Source of the DNA: JANXQG01 sp037147235
GTDB lineage: Bacteria; Planctomycetota; Planctomycetia; Pirellulales; Thermoguttaceae
Direction of reading: 5' to 3'
Assembly: GCA_037147235.1 (NCBI GenBank)
Contig: JBAWVO010000042.1
Location: 1 to 29,943 of the forward strand
DNA: 29,943 bases
Under the pieces are notes generated by a model. The model had not been told where the DNA came from, made no database searches, and worked only from the letters and a program-made list of their open reading frames with translations. A program made the translations under genes and the position numbers. Position 1 is the stretch's first letter; each line of letters starts with the position of its first letter. This document shows, in pieces, positions 23,602-29,943 of the stretch.

Positions 23602-24584
23602 TAATAAATAAGCACATACAAGAAGACGAAAAGAAGAACAATGACGGCCAGGCTCAATACCGCCAGCAGGGCAATTTGGCTACGATCCGACGGCCGGTGA
23701 ACTTTGGGCCGATGTGCGGCCGGGGTGGCAGCGACCGTAGCCACGGGAGCCGTTTCCAGGAAGTCAATCATTGGGTTGCTGCGCAGTTTCGGAAAGACCG
23801 TGCCGGCCTCCTGCCAGTCACGCCACCCCTCACGCCAGACAAGCGAATCCGCACTTACGCGGCCTTCGCTCAGCCATCCGCGCATCAGATCGCCCGAGGC
23901 CGGGCCGAACTGTCCGCCCGAGGGCGGACGAACGTACCAGATCATTTCGGGGGCTGCGGCGATCGGATCGGCCGGTTCCGGAGCAGGGGGCTGCGTGGGA
24001 GGATACACCGCGAGGGGGGCGGTGGGAACTGCGGTTACCATCGGAAAGGGCGGTGTCGTCGGAACGGGCACGGGCGGCACCGGTACGTCAGGCTTTCCAG
24101 CCTGACTCGCCGATACGCCAAGCTTTCCCTGACTCGGTCCGGGCGGCGTCTGTCGGGCAGGGGCCGAGCGGAGATTGACCCCTGCAACCGGCGTAGCGGG
24201 CGCGGGTGTCGCCGCGGGAACGCGGCCGCCGGCCGGAAGGGTCGGCGGAGCGATTACCAAGCCGCTGCCCGAGGGAGTTCCCACGGGAATGCTCGGGCCG
24301 AGCATCTTGCCGCCGGTGGGATCTCCCGGAAGGCTGGGCGGTTCGCCGAGAAGAATATCGGGGGAGGAATCGGATGCCTGGGCCGATTCGGGATCCTCTT
24401 GTTCCAGCGTTTGCGCCGCCGCCTGTGCAGCACTCGGGCGACCGGCCGACTTCGCGATAGGCCGTGTACTTTGCGCGGGAATCTGGATCCTTGCCCCACA
24501 AAATGGGCATATTCCTAGCCTTCCGGCCTGAAATTCCTTGACGTTGAGTTTGTGTCCGTTGGGACAAAAGAAGCGTATGCCCAT
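23601..24584 (-). CDS. Zinc-ribbon, GYF_2 and membrane-anchor protein
   Basis: 327 residues from ATG 24584 (GGGAGGG upstream; a TTG at 24605 is the alternative). In order: an N-terminal zinc ribbon (about 1-32: FFCPNGHKLNVKEFQAGRL, then CPFCGARI), a Pro/Ala-rich spacer (about 40-225), a GYF_2 domain (about 236-290: WYVRPPSGGQFGP, LMRGWLSEGRVSADSLVWREGW, DWQEAGTVFP) and a C-terminal membrane helix (IALLAVLSLAVIVLLFVFLYVLIY). It is thus tail-anchored with the domains in the cytoplasm. GYF_2 domains bind Pro-rich peptides; this protein itself contains such a stretch. Coupled to the KAP-like ATPase by TAATG. The pair likely forms a membrane complex; role unknown. Confidence 0.8.
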   Translation of the reverse strand: MGIRFFCPNGHKLNVKEFQAGRLGICPFCGARIQIPAQSTRPIAKSAGRPSAAQAAAQTLEQEDPESAQASDSSPDILLGEPPSLPGDPTGGKMLGPSIPVGTPSGSGLVIAPPTLPAGGRVPAATPAPATPVAGVNLRSAPARQTPPGPSQGKLGVSASQAGKPDVPVPPVPVPTTPPFPMVTAVPTAPLAVYPPTQPPAPEPADPIAAAPEMIWYVRPPSGGQFGPASGDLMRGWLSEGRVSADSLVWREGWRDWQEAGTVFPKLRSNPMIDFLETAPVATVAATPAAHRPKVHRPSDRSQIALLAVLSLAVIVLLFVFLYVLIY

Positions 24585-24663
24585 CGATACTGCGCCCTCC
24601 CGCAAACATTTATTATAACCCAGCGGGGCTGCATGGGAAGTTCCCTCCTTTCATCGCGGAGAT

Positions 24664-25272
24664 CTAATCCCCGATCTTTTTGTACAACTGGGCGTCCGGC
24701 ACAACTTGTGTGAAAAGGTGCGACACTTCCTCGGGGAGCTTCTGGGTATTTTCATTGGCCAGATAGCCTCCCGGTGCTAGGGCCTGGTGAAACATTTTGA
24801 ACACCTCGACGCGTTCCGGGTATTGAAAATGCAGCATGACGTTCTTGCAGACAACCAAACAATAGTCCGAACCGACCGGTTTCAGGGAGAGGAGGTCATG
24901 GTATTGGAAAAATATCCGGTTCCGCAGATGCTCGACGACACGATGATGGCCCGGCTTGTCCGCCGGCTCGAAATACTTGGTGAACAGCTCAGTAGGAGTT
25001 CGCTGCAGCTCTTCATCGGGATAGACGGCTGCCGTGACTCGATCCCCAAAGTTGTTGGCGCTGTCGTGATCCGTGGCGTCGATACGCAGGTTTTTGAAAC
25101 CGAACGGATTCATCTTCTCGGCAAAGATCATGGCAATGGTATAGGTCTCCTGGCCCATGGCGCAGCCGGCATCCCATATCCTTATCCTGCTTCTACCGCT
25201 GGCATAGCGGATCATGTGATCGGCTGCGTACTCCAGGGTCGGTTGATCGCGCATGAAAAAGGTAAATGCCAT
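24664..25272 (-). CDS. Minimal CheR-type methyltransferase
   Basis: 202 residues. This is the CheR SAM-binding domain: RIWDAGCAMGQETYTIAMIFAEKM (motif I, WxAGCxxGxExYxxAM), IDATDHDSANNFGDR (the ATDxS segment), and CLVVCKNVMLHF (the CRNVxxYF motif, with K and M-L-H substitutions). The alpha-helical CheR N-terminal domain that selects receptor glutamates is absent: full CheR is about 275 residues. No chemotaxis receptor, CheA or CheB gene lies in the window. It may methylate another protein or a small molecule. It is separated from the GYF gene by 79 bp on the same strand, so co-transcription is possible. The start at 25272 is the ATG that leaves a short helical lead-in. Confidence 0.82.
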   Translation of the reverse strand: MAFTFFMRDQPTLEYAADHMIRYASGRSRIRIWDAGCAMGQETYTIAMIFAEKMNPFGFKNLRIDATDHDSANNFGDRVTAAVYPDEELQRTPTELFTKYFEPADKPGHHRVVEHLRNRIFFQYHDLLSLKPVGSDYCLVVCKNVMLHFQYPERVEVFKMFHQALAPGGYLANENTQKLPEEVSHLFTQVVPDAQLYKKIGD

Positions 25273-25686
25273 AGTCGGTCTCTTTCGGAAAATGAAGAAT
25301 AACAGCCTTCAGATTGCACTGTCCGCAGTTGAGATTGTCCCAATCCATACCAACCCGAAGCGCAAGCGAGGCAACGATTTAGCAACCTCGCTCGCGCTTC
25401 GGGTTAGTGTCCGTCTCAACCGCGAGCAGTATAATTGATTGGGATTTCTGTCGGCAGTGCCGATCAAAGCACAATCAGGGATCGGGATAATAGCCATTTG
25501 CCGGCAAGGGGTCAAGAGATGGGCCGATAACCGCGAAGCGGTTCAACAGCAAAACCCGGGGTCGCGCAGCGCACCCTGGGTTGGCAACCGATCCCCACAC
25601 GCTGGTGTACGCACAATGTTTTTTCGATACAATTGAACAAGCAGCCACTCAACGTGTGGACATACACCTCTAAACCCATTCAAAAA
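25273..25686. other. Intergenic region with repeat DNA
   Basis: Between divergent CheR-like and protease genes. It contains the 20-bp-arm inverted repeat at 25352-25405. From about 25540 to 25600 there is a C/G-rich stretch (aaaacccggggtcgcgcagcgcaccctgggt) that looks like another dispersed planctomycete repeat. Promoters for both genes should be here, but I cannot place them. Confidence 0.45.
25352..25405. repeat. Inverted repeat coding NPKRKRG in one frame
   Basis: Arms aacccgaagcgcaagcgagg (25352-25371) and cctcgctcgcgcttcgggtt (25386-25405) pair over 20 bp with one mismatch, loop 14 bp. The peptide T-N-P-K-R-K-R-G is a frequent mis-annotated product of a repeat dispersed through planctomycete genomes. 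Could form a strong cruciform or transcript hairpin. Confidence 0.9.
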
Positions 25687-27213
25687 ATGCATTTGACAAA
25701 GGAAGAAAAGGGGCACCAACCGGTGTCTTCGGGGTCCATTTTTTGCCGATTCGCGGTGATTTTTGTCGTCGCATCAATGCTGTTGGGCACCGCTCGCGGC
25801 GACGAGCCTTCCGGCCTTGGTGCCGCGGCCGCCATTGAGAGCGCGCTGGTACAAACGATTGCGGTGGCCGAGAAGTCGGTCGTGGCGATCGCGCGGGTTC
25901 GCAAGGAGCAGAGCGGTGACTCGGTCCGGCTGGAGTCGCGCCCCGATCCGTCCGGGCGCAAGGCGGCGATTGGTATCCCGCCGCAGCCCACCGATCCAAA
26001 TTTCGTTCCTAACGAGTACGGCACTGGGGTGGTGGTCGATCGTCGCGGACTGATCCTCACCGCCTGCCATCTGCTGGGTGATGAGAACGACACCTACTAC
26101 ATCACCACCTTCGACCGTCGCGTTTATCGCGCCTGGATCAGGGCGGCCGACCCGCGGAGCGACTTGGCCATCTTGAGTATCGATGGGGCCGATGTGGCCT
26201 CGGCCAACCTGATTCCGATCCGCATGGGCAATGCCGCCAATTTGCGCAAAGGGCAAATCGTCGTCACGTTGGGTAATCCCTATGCGATTGCTCGCGACGG
26301 CCAGTCCAGTGCCGGCTGGGGTATCGTTTCCAACCTCGGCCGCAAGGCACCGCCGGTTGCCGACGAGACGGATGCTGGCGGTAAAACAACGCTGCACCAT
26401 TTTGGCGGCTTGATTCAGACCGATGCCAAGCTGTACCTCGGCACCAGCGGCGGGCCGCTGCTGAATCTCCGCGGCGAAATGATCGGTCTTTGCATATCCC
26501 CGGCGGCCACGGCGGGCTACGAGTCGTCGGCCGGCTATGCTATCCCGGTCGATGCCACGTTCCGTCGCGTGTTGGACTCGCTGGAGCAGGGCCGCGAGGC
26601 GGAATATGGTTTTCTCGGCATTCTGCCTTCTAACTTGCGAGCAGAGGAGATCGCCGCCGGCTTGCAGGGCATTCGAGCTCGGGTCGTGAAGGGTACGCCG
26701 GCCGCACGGCTGGGGCTTCGTGAAGATGACATCGTCACCTCGGTCAACGGCGCGACGATCCATGACTCCGATAGCCTCGTGCTGGAAGTCGGCCGCTTGC
26801 CCGTTGAGGCCGTGGCCCATCTAGGCGTTATCCGCAACGGCACGCGGCAGACGATCGATGTTGTGCTGAGCAAATATCCGGTCCGTGGCCGAAAGATTGT
26901 TACGGTTCGCCCAGAGGCATGGCGAGGCGTGCGGGTTGATTATGCCTCAGCCTTCTTGGAACCTTACCCGCCGCAACATTTCGGCTTGCCCATCACCGAC
27001 GAGGCGGTGGTCGTCTCCGACGTCGATCAGAACACGCCCGCCGCGCAGTCGGGCATGAAGCGCGGCATGCTCATCAGTCATGTCGATGGCCGGCCCGTGC
27101 GCACGCCGAAGGAATTCCAGGCCGCCATCGCCGAGAAGCGCGGCGCGGTGCAATTGCGGCTCACGGCGAGCGATTCCGCGAACTCCGTGCTGATCGTTCC
27201 ACCAGGCAGCTAG
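25687..27213 (+). CDS. Secreted HtrA/Deg-type serine protease with two PDZ domains
   Basis: 508 residues from ATG 25687; TTG 25633 would add 18. Signal peptide: long polar lead, then FAVIFVVASMLLGTARG. Trypsin-like domain with an intact triad, numbered from 25687: H128 in LTACHLLG, D159 in RSDLAILS, S254 in GTSGGPLLN. PDZ1 (about 310-405) starts FLGILPSN and includes VVKGTPAARLGLREDDIVTSVNG; PDZ2 (about 415-500) has VVSDVDQNTPAAQSGMKRGMLISHVDGRPV. Two PDZ domains after the protease are DegP/DegQ-like, so a periplasmic quality-control protease is likely. An insert between the catalytic Asp and Ser (KAPPVADETDAGGKTTLHHFG) is family-typical in planctomycetes. Single gene; no regulatory site recognised. 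Confidence 0.92.
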   Translation: MHLTKEEKGHQPVSSGSIFCRFAVIFVVASMLLGTARGDEPSGLGAAAAIESALVQTIAVAEKSVVAIARVRKEQSGDSVRLESRPDPSGRKAAIGIPPQPTDPNFVPNEYGTGVVVDRRGLILTACHLLGDENDTYYITTFDRRVYRAWIRAADPRSDLAILSIDGADVASANLIPIRMGNAANLRKGQIVVTLGNPYAIARDGQSSAGWGIVSNLGRKAPPVADETDAGGKTTLHHFGGLIQTDAKLYLGTSGGPLLNLRGEMIGLCISPAATAGYESSAGYAIPVDATFRRVLDSLEQGREAEYGFLGILPSNLRAEEIAAGLQGIRARVVKGTPAARLGLREDDIVTSVNGATIHDSDSLVLEVGRLPVEAVAHLGVIRNGTRQTIDVVLSKYPVRGRKIVTVRPEAWRGVRVDYASAFLEPYPPQHFGLPITDEAVVVSDVDQNTPAAQSGMKRGMLISHVDGRPVRTPKEFQAAIAEKRGAVQLRLTASDSANSVLIVPPGS

Positions 27214-27227
27214 CAGTGATAGCAGGG

Positions 27228-27380
27228 GAGGAGTTAGGAGTTAGAATGTGGGAGTTAGAATGTGGGAGTTGGAAATTCTTCTAACTTCTAGCTTCTAACT
27301 CCTAACTTCTTTTCCCAAAATACTTCAGTTCTGGCCTGATTTCCCACTTCTAACTCCTAACTTCTAACTCCTAACTTCTT
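27228..27380. repeat. Satellite-like aggagttaggagttag repeats and their inverse
   Basis: Forward units (ggaggagttaggagttaga, gtgggagttagaatgtggga) at about 27228-27272 are followed by reverse-complement units (ctaacttctagcttctaactcc and cttctaactcctaacttctaac) to 27380. The same short unit recurs at about 28814-28840 and 29263-29280. The hairpin ccggtcttgaccgg at 27391-27404 comes next and may act as a terminator, but it has no clear U-tract. Confidence 0.7.
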
Positions 27381-27404
27381 TCCCCCAAAACCGGTCTTGA
27401 CCGG

Positions 27405-27883
27405 AAAACTAAAAAACCCTATCTTTCGCGTTACCTGATCGCTGTCACGGCCATATGGATGTGGCTTGGGTGAGAGTGAGTCGTGGATCAACGCAACGAT
27501 CCACGCGGGTGGGTCTGCACTAGGAAGCCGCAACGAGGTTTTCCTGCGGACTACGAAGCGAATCACCGTCGACAAGGAAGTTAGCGGCTCGCTTCAAATA
27601 CAAGGTGAATTCCCTGCCGAAAGCGTCGCGTCCCGAGGACTTGGTGCTATCGCAGGGCCGACGTGGATGCGTCCAATCGCTCCCGGAAAAGTCAGTGTCC
27701 TTCACCCCCCTAGGACACAGCCTTTCCGGGGGCCTTTTTCTTGCGCTCAGGTCGCTCATTTGTACCTTGTTGCGTCCGACCGTGGTGGGTTTGAAAACCA
27801 CGTCTTCCATTGCCACAAAGGGGCCTTGATCATAACCTTGCCAACTGCTAGCAGTGACGGCAGGCCGTAGGGTGCGTGGAGCA
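27405..27883. other. Region without a recognised gene
   Basis: About 480 bp. Open frames exist on both strands (27466-27870 plus, 27520-27816 minus) but neither resembles a family I know, and both are rich in Arg/Ser/Pro as shadow frames are. It may be decayed coding DNA of a mobile element, since it lies at the border of the repeat-rich stretch. I make no call. Confidence 0.4.
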
Positions 27884-28135
27884 TTAGAAAGGTGCTTGTT
27901 CTTTTGCGTTCCCTGCGTTCATTTTCAATCTTCTTTCTCTTCCTTCACTTTTTCCAAACAAGCCGATCCGTTCCTCGTTCAAAATGCCCTGCAATCTTTG
28001 ATCCCGTTGGGTTTTGGCCCAACGGCCAAGTACAGCATTGGTTTTTGAGAGACTCGACACGTCACAATGTCCGAGCCGCTTTTGGAACGCCTGCAGTTCG
28101 ATAAACTGGGTTTCCCACCTCATCTCGAAGTCCAT
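27884..28135 (-). pseudogene. Helicase-associated (HA) domain fragment
   Basis: From ATG 28135 the protein is 83 residues: MDFEMRWETQFIELQAFQKR, then LGHCDVSSLSKTNAVLGRWAKTQR, then LQGILNEERIGLFGKSE. This is one helicase-associated domain (PF03457 type: W....L..F....GHC.V.....LG.W...QR.....G.L...R...L). Such domains normally come in several copies downstream of a DEAD/DEAH helicase or as strings of repeats; only one is left here. The tail after GKSE is basic and runs into sequence resembling the flanking repeat, so the gene was probably cut short. An upstream in-frame start at 28225 adds an arginine-rich leader. Confidence 0.65.
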
Positions 28136-28338
28136 TTTTCTTCTTTCTCGCCTCCCTGGTGCGTTGTCCCCCCTAGCATGGCTGAGAATCCAGGAGGCTT
28201 TCGGTCGTGCTTTTCGGGATTGCAAGTGCCCTCAGAATTCCTTTGATTAAGGATACCACGAAAAATAACTGGCTGCCACAGGGGGGCGCGGGGAGGAGAA
28301 AGGGAGAAAGAGAGAACGATTTAGCTGGCCGCTTGCGG

Positions 28339-28373
28339 TTTCGCGGATTTATCGACTTTAATTATCCGCGAAA
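28339..28373. repeat. Hairpin tttcgcggat / atccgcgaaa
   Basis: Perfect 10-bp inverted repeat with a 15-bp loop, just before the tandem duplication. A third partial copy of its arm (ctctcgcggat / cttgcggat) is present in each unit of the duplication. Confidence 0.7.
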
Positions 28374-28380
28374 GAACACA

Positions 28381-29374
28381 GGGAACGCGAAAGAAAAATT
28401 TATTGCGCTCTCTCGCGGATAAAAAAGAAGAGAGATGACAGAAAAATGGGGGACAGAAAAATAAGACGGGATGGTATCAGGCACATAAGGAGAGTATTGA
28501 TAAAACGATGACAGAAAAATGGGGGACAGAAAAATAAGACGGGGGGAGATTTCGACCACGGAGGAAACACGGATGAAAACACGGATAAGAGGGAGAATGG
28601 GAAGGAAAAGGAATGCCTGAAATCTCTTTTCTCCTATTTTTCTGTCCCTCATTTTTCTGTCGAAAGTCTTTGTTGCCTTTTTTCGTTTGTTTCGTCTGTT
28701 GTTCGGCGCGGGGCCGGGCAAGAAATAAAACCGGCTGGCGCGACAGCCAAGCTCAGGAAAGCCTGTCGCAACAGCCAAGCTCAGGAAAGCCTGTCGCAAC
28801 AGCCGGTGGGGTTGTTAGGAGTTAGGAGTTAGGAGTTAGTGGGAAGTTTTTGTCCCGGAGGGACATTCGATAATAGCCCAGCGATTTATCGCTGGGTTAC
28901 CGGATCGCAGATAAACTTGTAGTCCCGTAGGGAACGCGAAAGAAAAATTTATTGCGCTCTCTTGCGGATAAAAAAGAAGAGAGATGACAGAAAAATGGGG
29001 GACAGAAAAATAAGACGGGGGGAGATTTCGACCACGGAGGAAACACGGATGAAAACACGGATAAGAGGGAGAATGGGAAGGAAAAGGAATGCCTGAAATC
29101 TCTTTTCTCCTATTTTTCTGTCCCTCATTTTTCTGTCGAAAGTCTTTGTTGCCTTTTTTCGTTTGTTTCGTCTGTTGTTCGGCGCGGGGCCGGGCAAGAA
29201 ATAAAACCGGCTGGCGCGACAGCCAAGCTCAGGAAAGCCTGTCGCAACAGCCGGTGGGGTTGTCAGGAGTTAGGAGTTAGTGGGAAGTTTTTGTCCCGGA
29301 GGGACATTCGATAATAGCCCAGCGATTTATCGCTGGGTTACCGGATCGCAGATAAACTTGTAGTCCCGTAGGGA
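28381..29374. repeat. Imperfect tandem duplication, about 549 and 445 bp
   Basis: Unit 1 runs from gggaacgcgaaag at 28381 to the start of unit 2 at 28930, which repeats it to 29374. The units differ mainly by three nested length changes in unit 1: a second copy of the block with gacagaaaaatgggggacag (at 28437 and 28510), an extra 28-bp aagctcaggaaagcctgtcg unit near 28765, and one more taggagt. Each unit also holds the inverse tatttttctgtccctcattt (28635 in unit 1), so the 27-bp arms 28437-28463 / 28635-28661 can pair with one mismatch. The junction is at shared aggga. No gene is credible here: the open frames are translated repeats. Confidence 0.88.
28852..28896. repeat. Composite REP-like hairpins (first copy)
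   Basis: Hairpin gtccc-gga-gggac (28852-28864) followed by cccagcgat-tt-atcgctggg (28877-28896). The same set recurs at 29293-29337. A third stem, gtcccgtagggac, is complete at 29363-29375 but cut at the duplication junction in the first unit (28922-28933). Confidence 0.8.
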
Positions 29375-29410
29375 CGGATGAACTGCATTTTCGGTGTCTT
29401 TTACTCAATC

Positions 29411-29465
29411 GTCCCTACGGGACTTTGGTTGTTTTCGTTCCCACACCCAGCGATAAATCGCTGGG
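29411..29465. repeat. Inverted copy of the composite hairpin element
   Basis: gtccctacgggac (29411-29423) and cccagcgataaatcgctggg (29446-29465), the reverse complement of the element at 29293-29375. The two copies face each other across about 35 bp. Confidence 0.8.
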
Positions 29466-29530
29466 CTATTATCACGCGCCCCTCCAGGGCAAAGGCACTC
29501 TTTCACACTCTTTCACACTTCCCCCCATCT

Positions 29531-29572
29531 TCAATTTTCAATTTGCAATTTGCAATTTTCAATTTTCAATTC
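29531..29572. repeat. AT-rich tandem repeat (caatttt/caatttg)
   Basis: Six or so 7-bp units of tcaattt/gcaattt in a row, immediately downstream of the PEP-CTERM gene's stop. Confidence 0.75.
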
Positions 29573-29579
29573 TTTTTTC

Positions 29580-29943
29580 CTATTTCCTCCTCTTCCGCCA
29601 CGCTCCGAACCCAACCACCACTCCCGCGACCAACAGAGCAAGGGTGCTCGGCTCGGGGACGGGATTGAGCGGCGAGTTCATCGAGACGGGCGAAGCAAAT
29701 GCCGGCGAGGTCAAGAAGGAGACCGGTCCGGCCATGATGAACGGCCCGGCAATGGTAACCGAAGGATCGTAGATGAACTTCGCACCGGCACCGATGGTCA
29801 GGCTTCCATTGCTGGGCAGAGACGTGCTGTACTTCTGGTAGACCGTGCCTTCGTTGACAAACGTACCGCCGGTATAGGTAGATGCATCCGTGCTGCTGAG
29901 GACCAAGGTTCCGGAACCTACCTTTACCAGCGCGCCCGATCCG
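29580..29943 (-). CDS. PEP-CTERM surface protein with autotransporter-type strand repeat (5' partial)
   Basis: The frame is open to the right edge of the window, so only the last 120 or so residues are seen. Just inside the edge it reads GALVKVGSGTLVLSSTDAST, then YTGGTFVNEG, the autotransporter-associated beta-strand repeat pattern (G.L.K.G.GTLVLSG.N.YTGGT.V..G). The C-terminus is a PEP-CTERM sorting signal: PVPEPSTLALLVAGVVVGFG then AWRKRRK, with the VPEP motif, a hydrophobic helix and a basic tail. Exosortase cleaves such tails and the protein goes to the cell surface or matrix. The real start lies outside the window; an internal TTG at 29906 is not the start. Confidence 0.9.
   Translation of the reverse strand, partial: GSGALVKVGSGTLVLSSTDASTYTGGTFVNEGTVYQKYSTSLPSNGSLTIGAGAKFIYDPSVTIAGPFIMAGPVSFLTSPAFASPVSMNSPLNPVPEPSTLALLVAGVVVGFGAWRKRRK

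Noticed and set aside
25439..25636. 65-codon frame containing PGSRSAPWVG
   Set aside because: Looks like translated repeat DNA (cgcagcgcaccctgggt type), without a start signal or domain.
25774..26820. 348-codon open frame on the minus strand
   Set aside because: Antisense to the protease, whose triad and PDZ domains are clear.
27391..27404. Hairpin ccggtcttgaccgg as protease terminator
   Set aside because: It is about 180 bp after the gene, with only a weak A-rich tail; not enough for a separate call.
28362..29197. Open frames in the 28.4-29.2 kb stretch (MRQAF..., MPGPAP...)
   Set aside because: They are translations of the repeat units (FFCP/FLSP-rich) and recur with the duplication; not genes.

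Overview
The window looks like chromosome of a planctomycete, probably Pirellulales-like. The reasons are a PEP-CTERM protein with autotransporter-type strand repeats, a zinc-ribbon/GYF protein, an ExeA-like ATPase beside a tyrosine-kinase-like ATPase, a secreted GH29 fucosidase with a UroD-family partner, moderately high GC, and many short palindromic repeats, including one read as N-P-K-R-K-R-G. This assignment is inference; there is no rRNA or other marker gene here.

Layout. 1-5.1 kb (minus): an apparent operon of secreted fucosidase, UroD-family methyltransferase-like protein and secreted beta-propeller, ending against a truncated metallo-beta-lactamase-fold remnant. 5.1-7.3 kb: small or broken genes (zinc-ribbon protein, Flp pilin, lipoprotein, HNH-nuclease remnant). 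7.3-10.4 kb (minus): a membrane-anchored Pro-rich protein, a ParA/BY-kinase-like ATPase with an altered P-loop and an Ala-rich tandem repeat, and an ExeA-like AAA ATPase, resembling an exopolysaccharide control module. 10.6-12.7 kb (plus): ThuA-domain protein and MFS transporter. 12.7-15.8 kb (minus): sodium/solute symporter, cobA and cbiX (siroheme/cobalamin branch). 15.9-17.84 kb: an AbiEi/AbiEii toxin-antitoxin cassette on the opposite strand to its neighbours, bracketed by identical 19-bp direct repeats. 17.8-20.7 kb (minus): large MMPL/HpnN-like RND transporter. 20.7-22.1 kb: a cluster of hairpin repeats, a DUF433/DUF5615 toxin-antitoxin pair whose toxin is frameshifted, and further palindromic elements. 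22.1-25.3 kb (minus): zinc-ribbon/GYF membrane protein overlapping a KAP-like membrane P-loop ATPase, preceded by a minimal CheR-type methyltransferase. 25.6-27.2 kb (plus): secreted HtrA/Deg-type protease with two PDZ domains. 27.2-29.6 kb: a gene-poor, repeat-rich stretch with a helicase-associated-domain fragment and a roughly 0.5-kb imperfect tandem duplication. 29.6 kb to the end: C-terminal part of a PEP-CTERM surface protein.

No single locus is clearly a new system. The best candidates for follow-up are (1) the AbiE cassette with its flanking repeats, (2) two copies of a ~115-bp hairpin element that each begin on the stop codon of the preceding gene, (3) the GYF/KAP-ATPase pair, (4) the kinase-like ATPase that lacks the P-loop lysine, and (5) the fucosidase/UroD/propeller operon.
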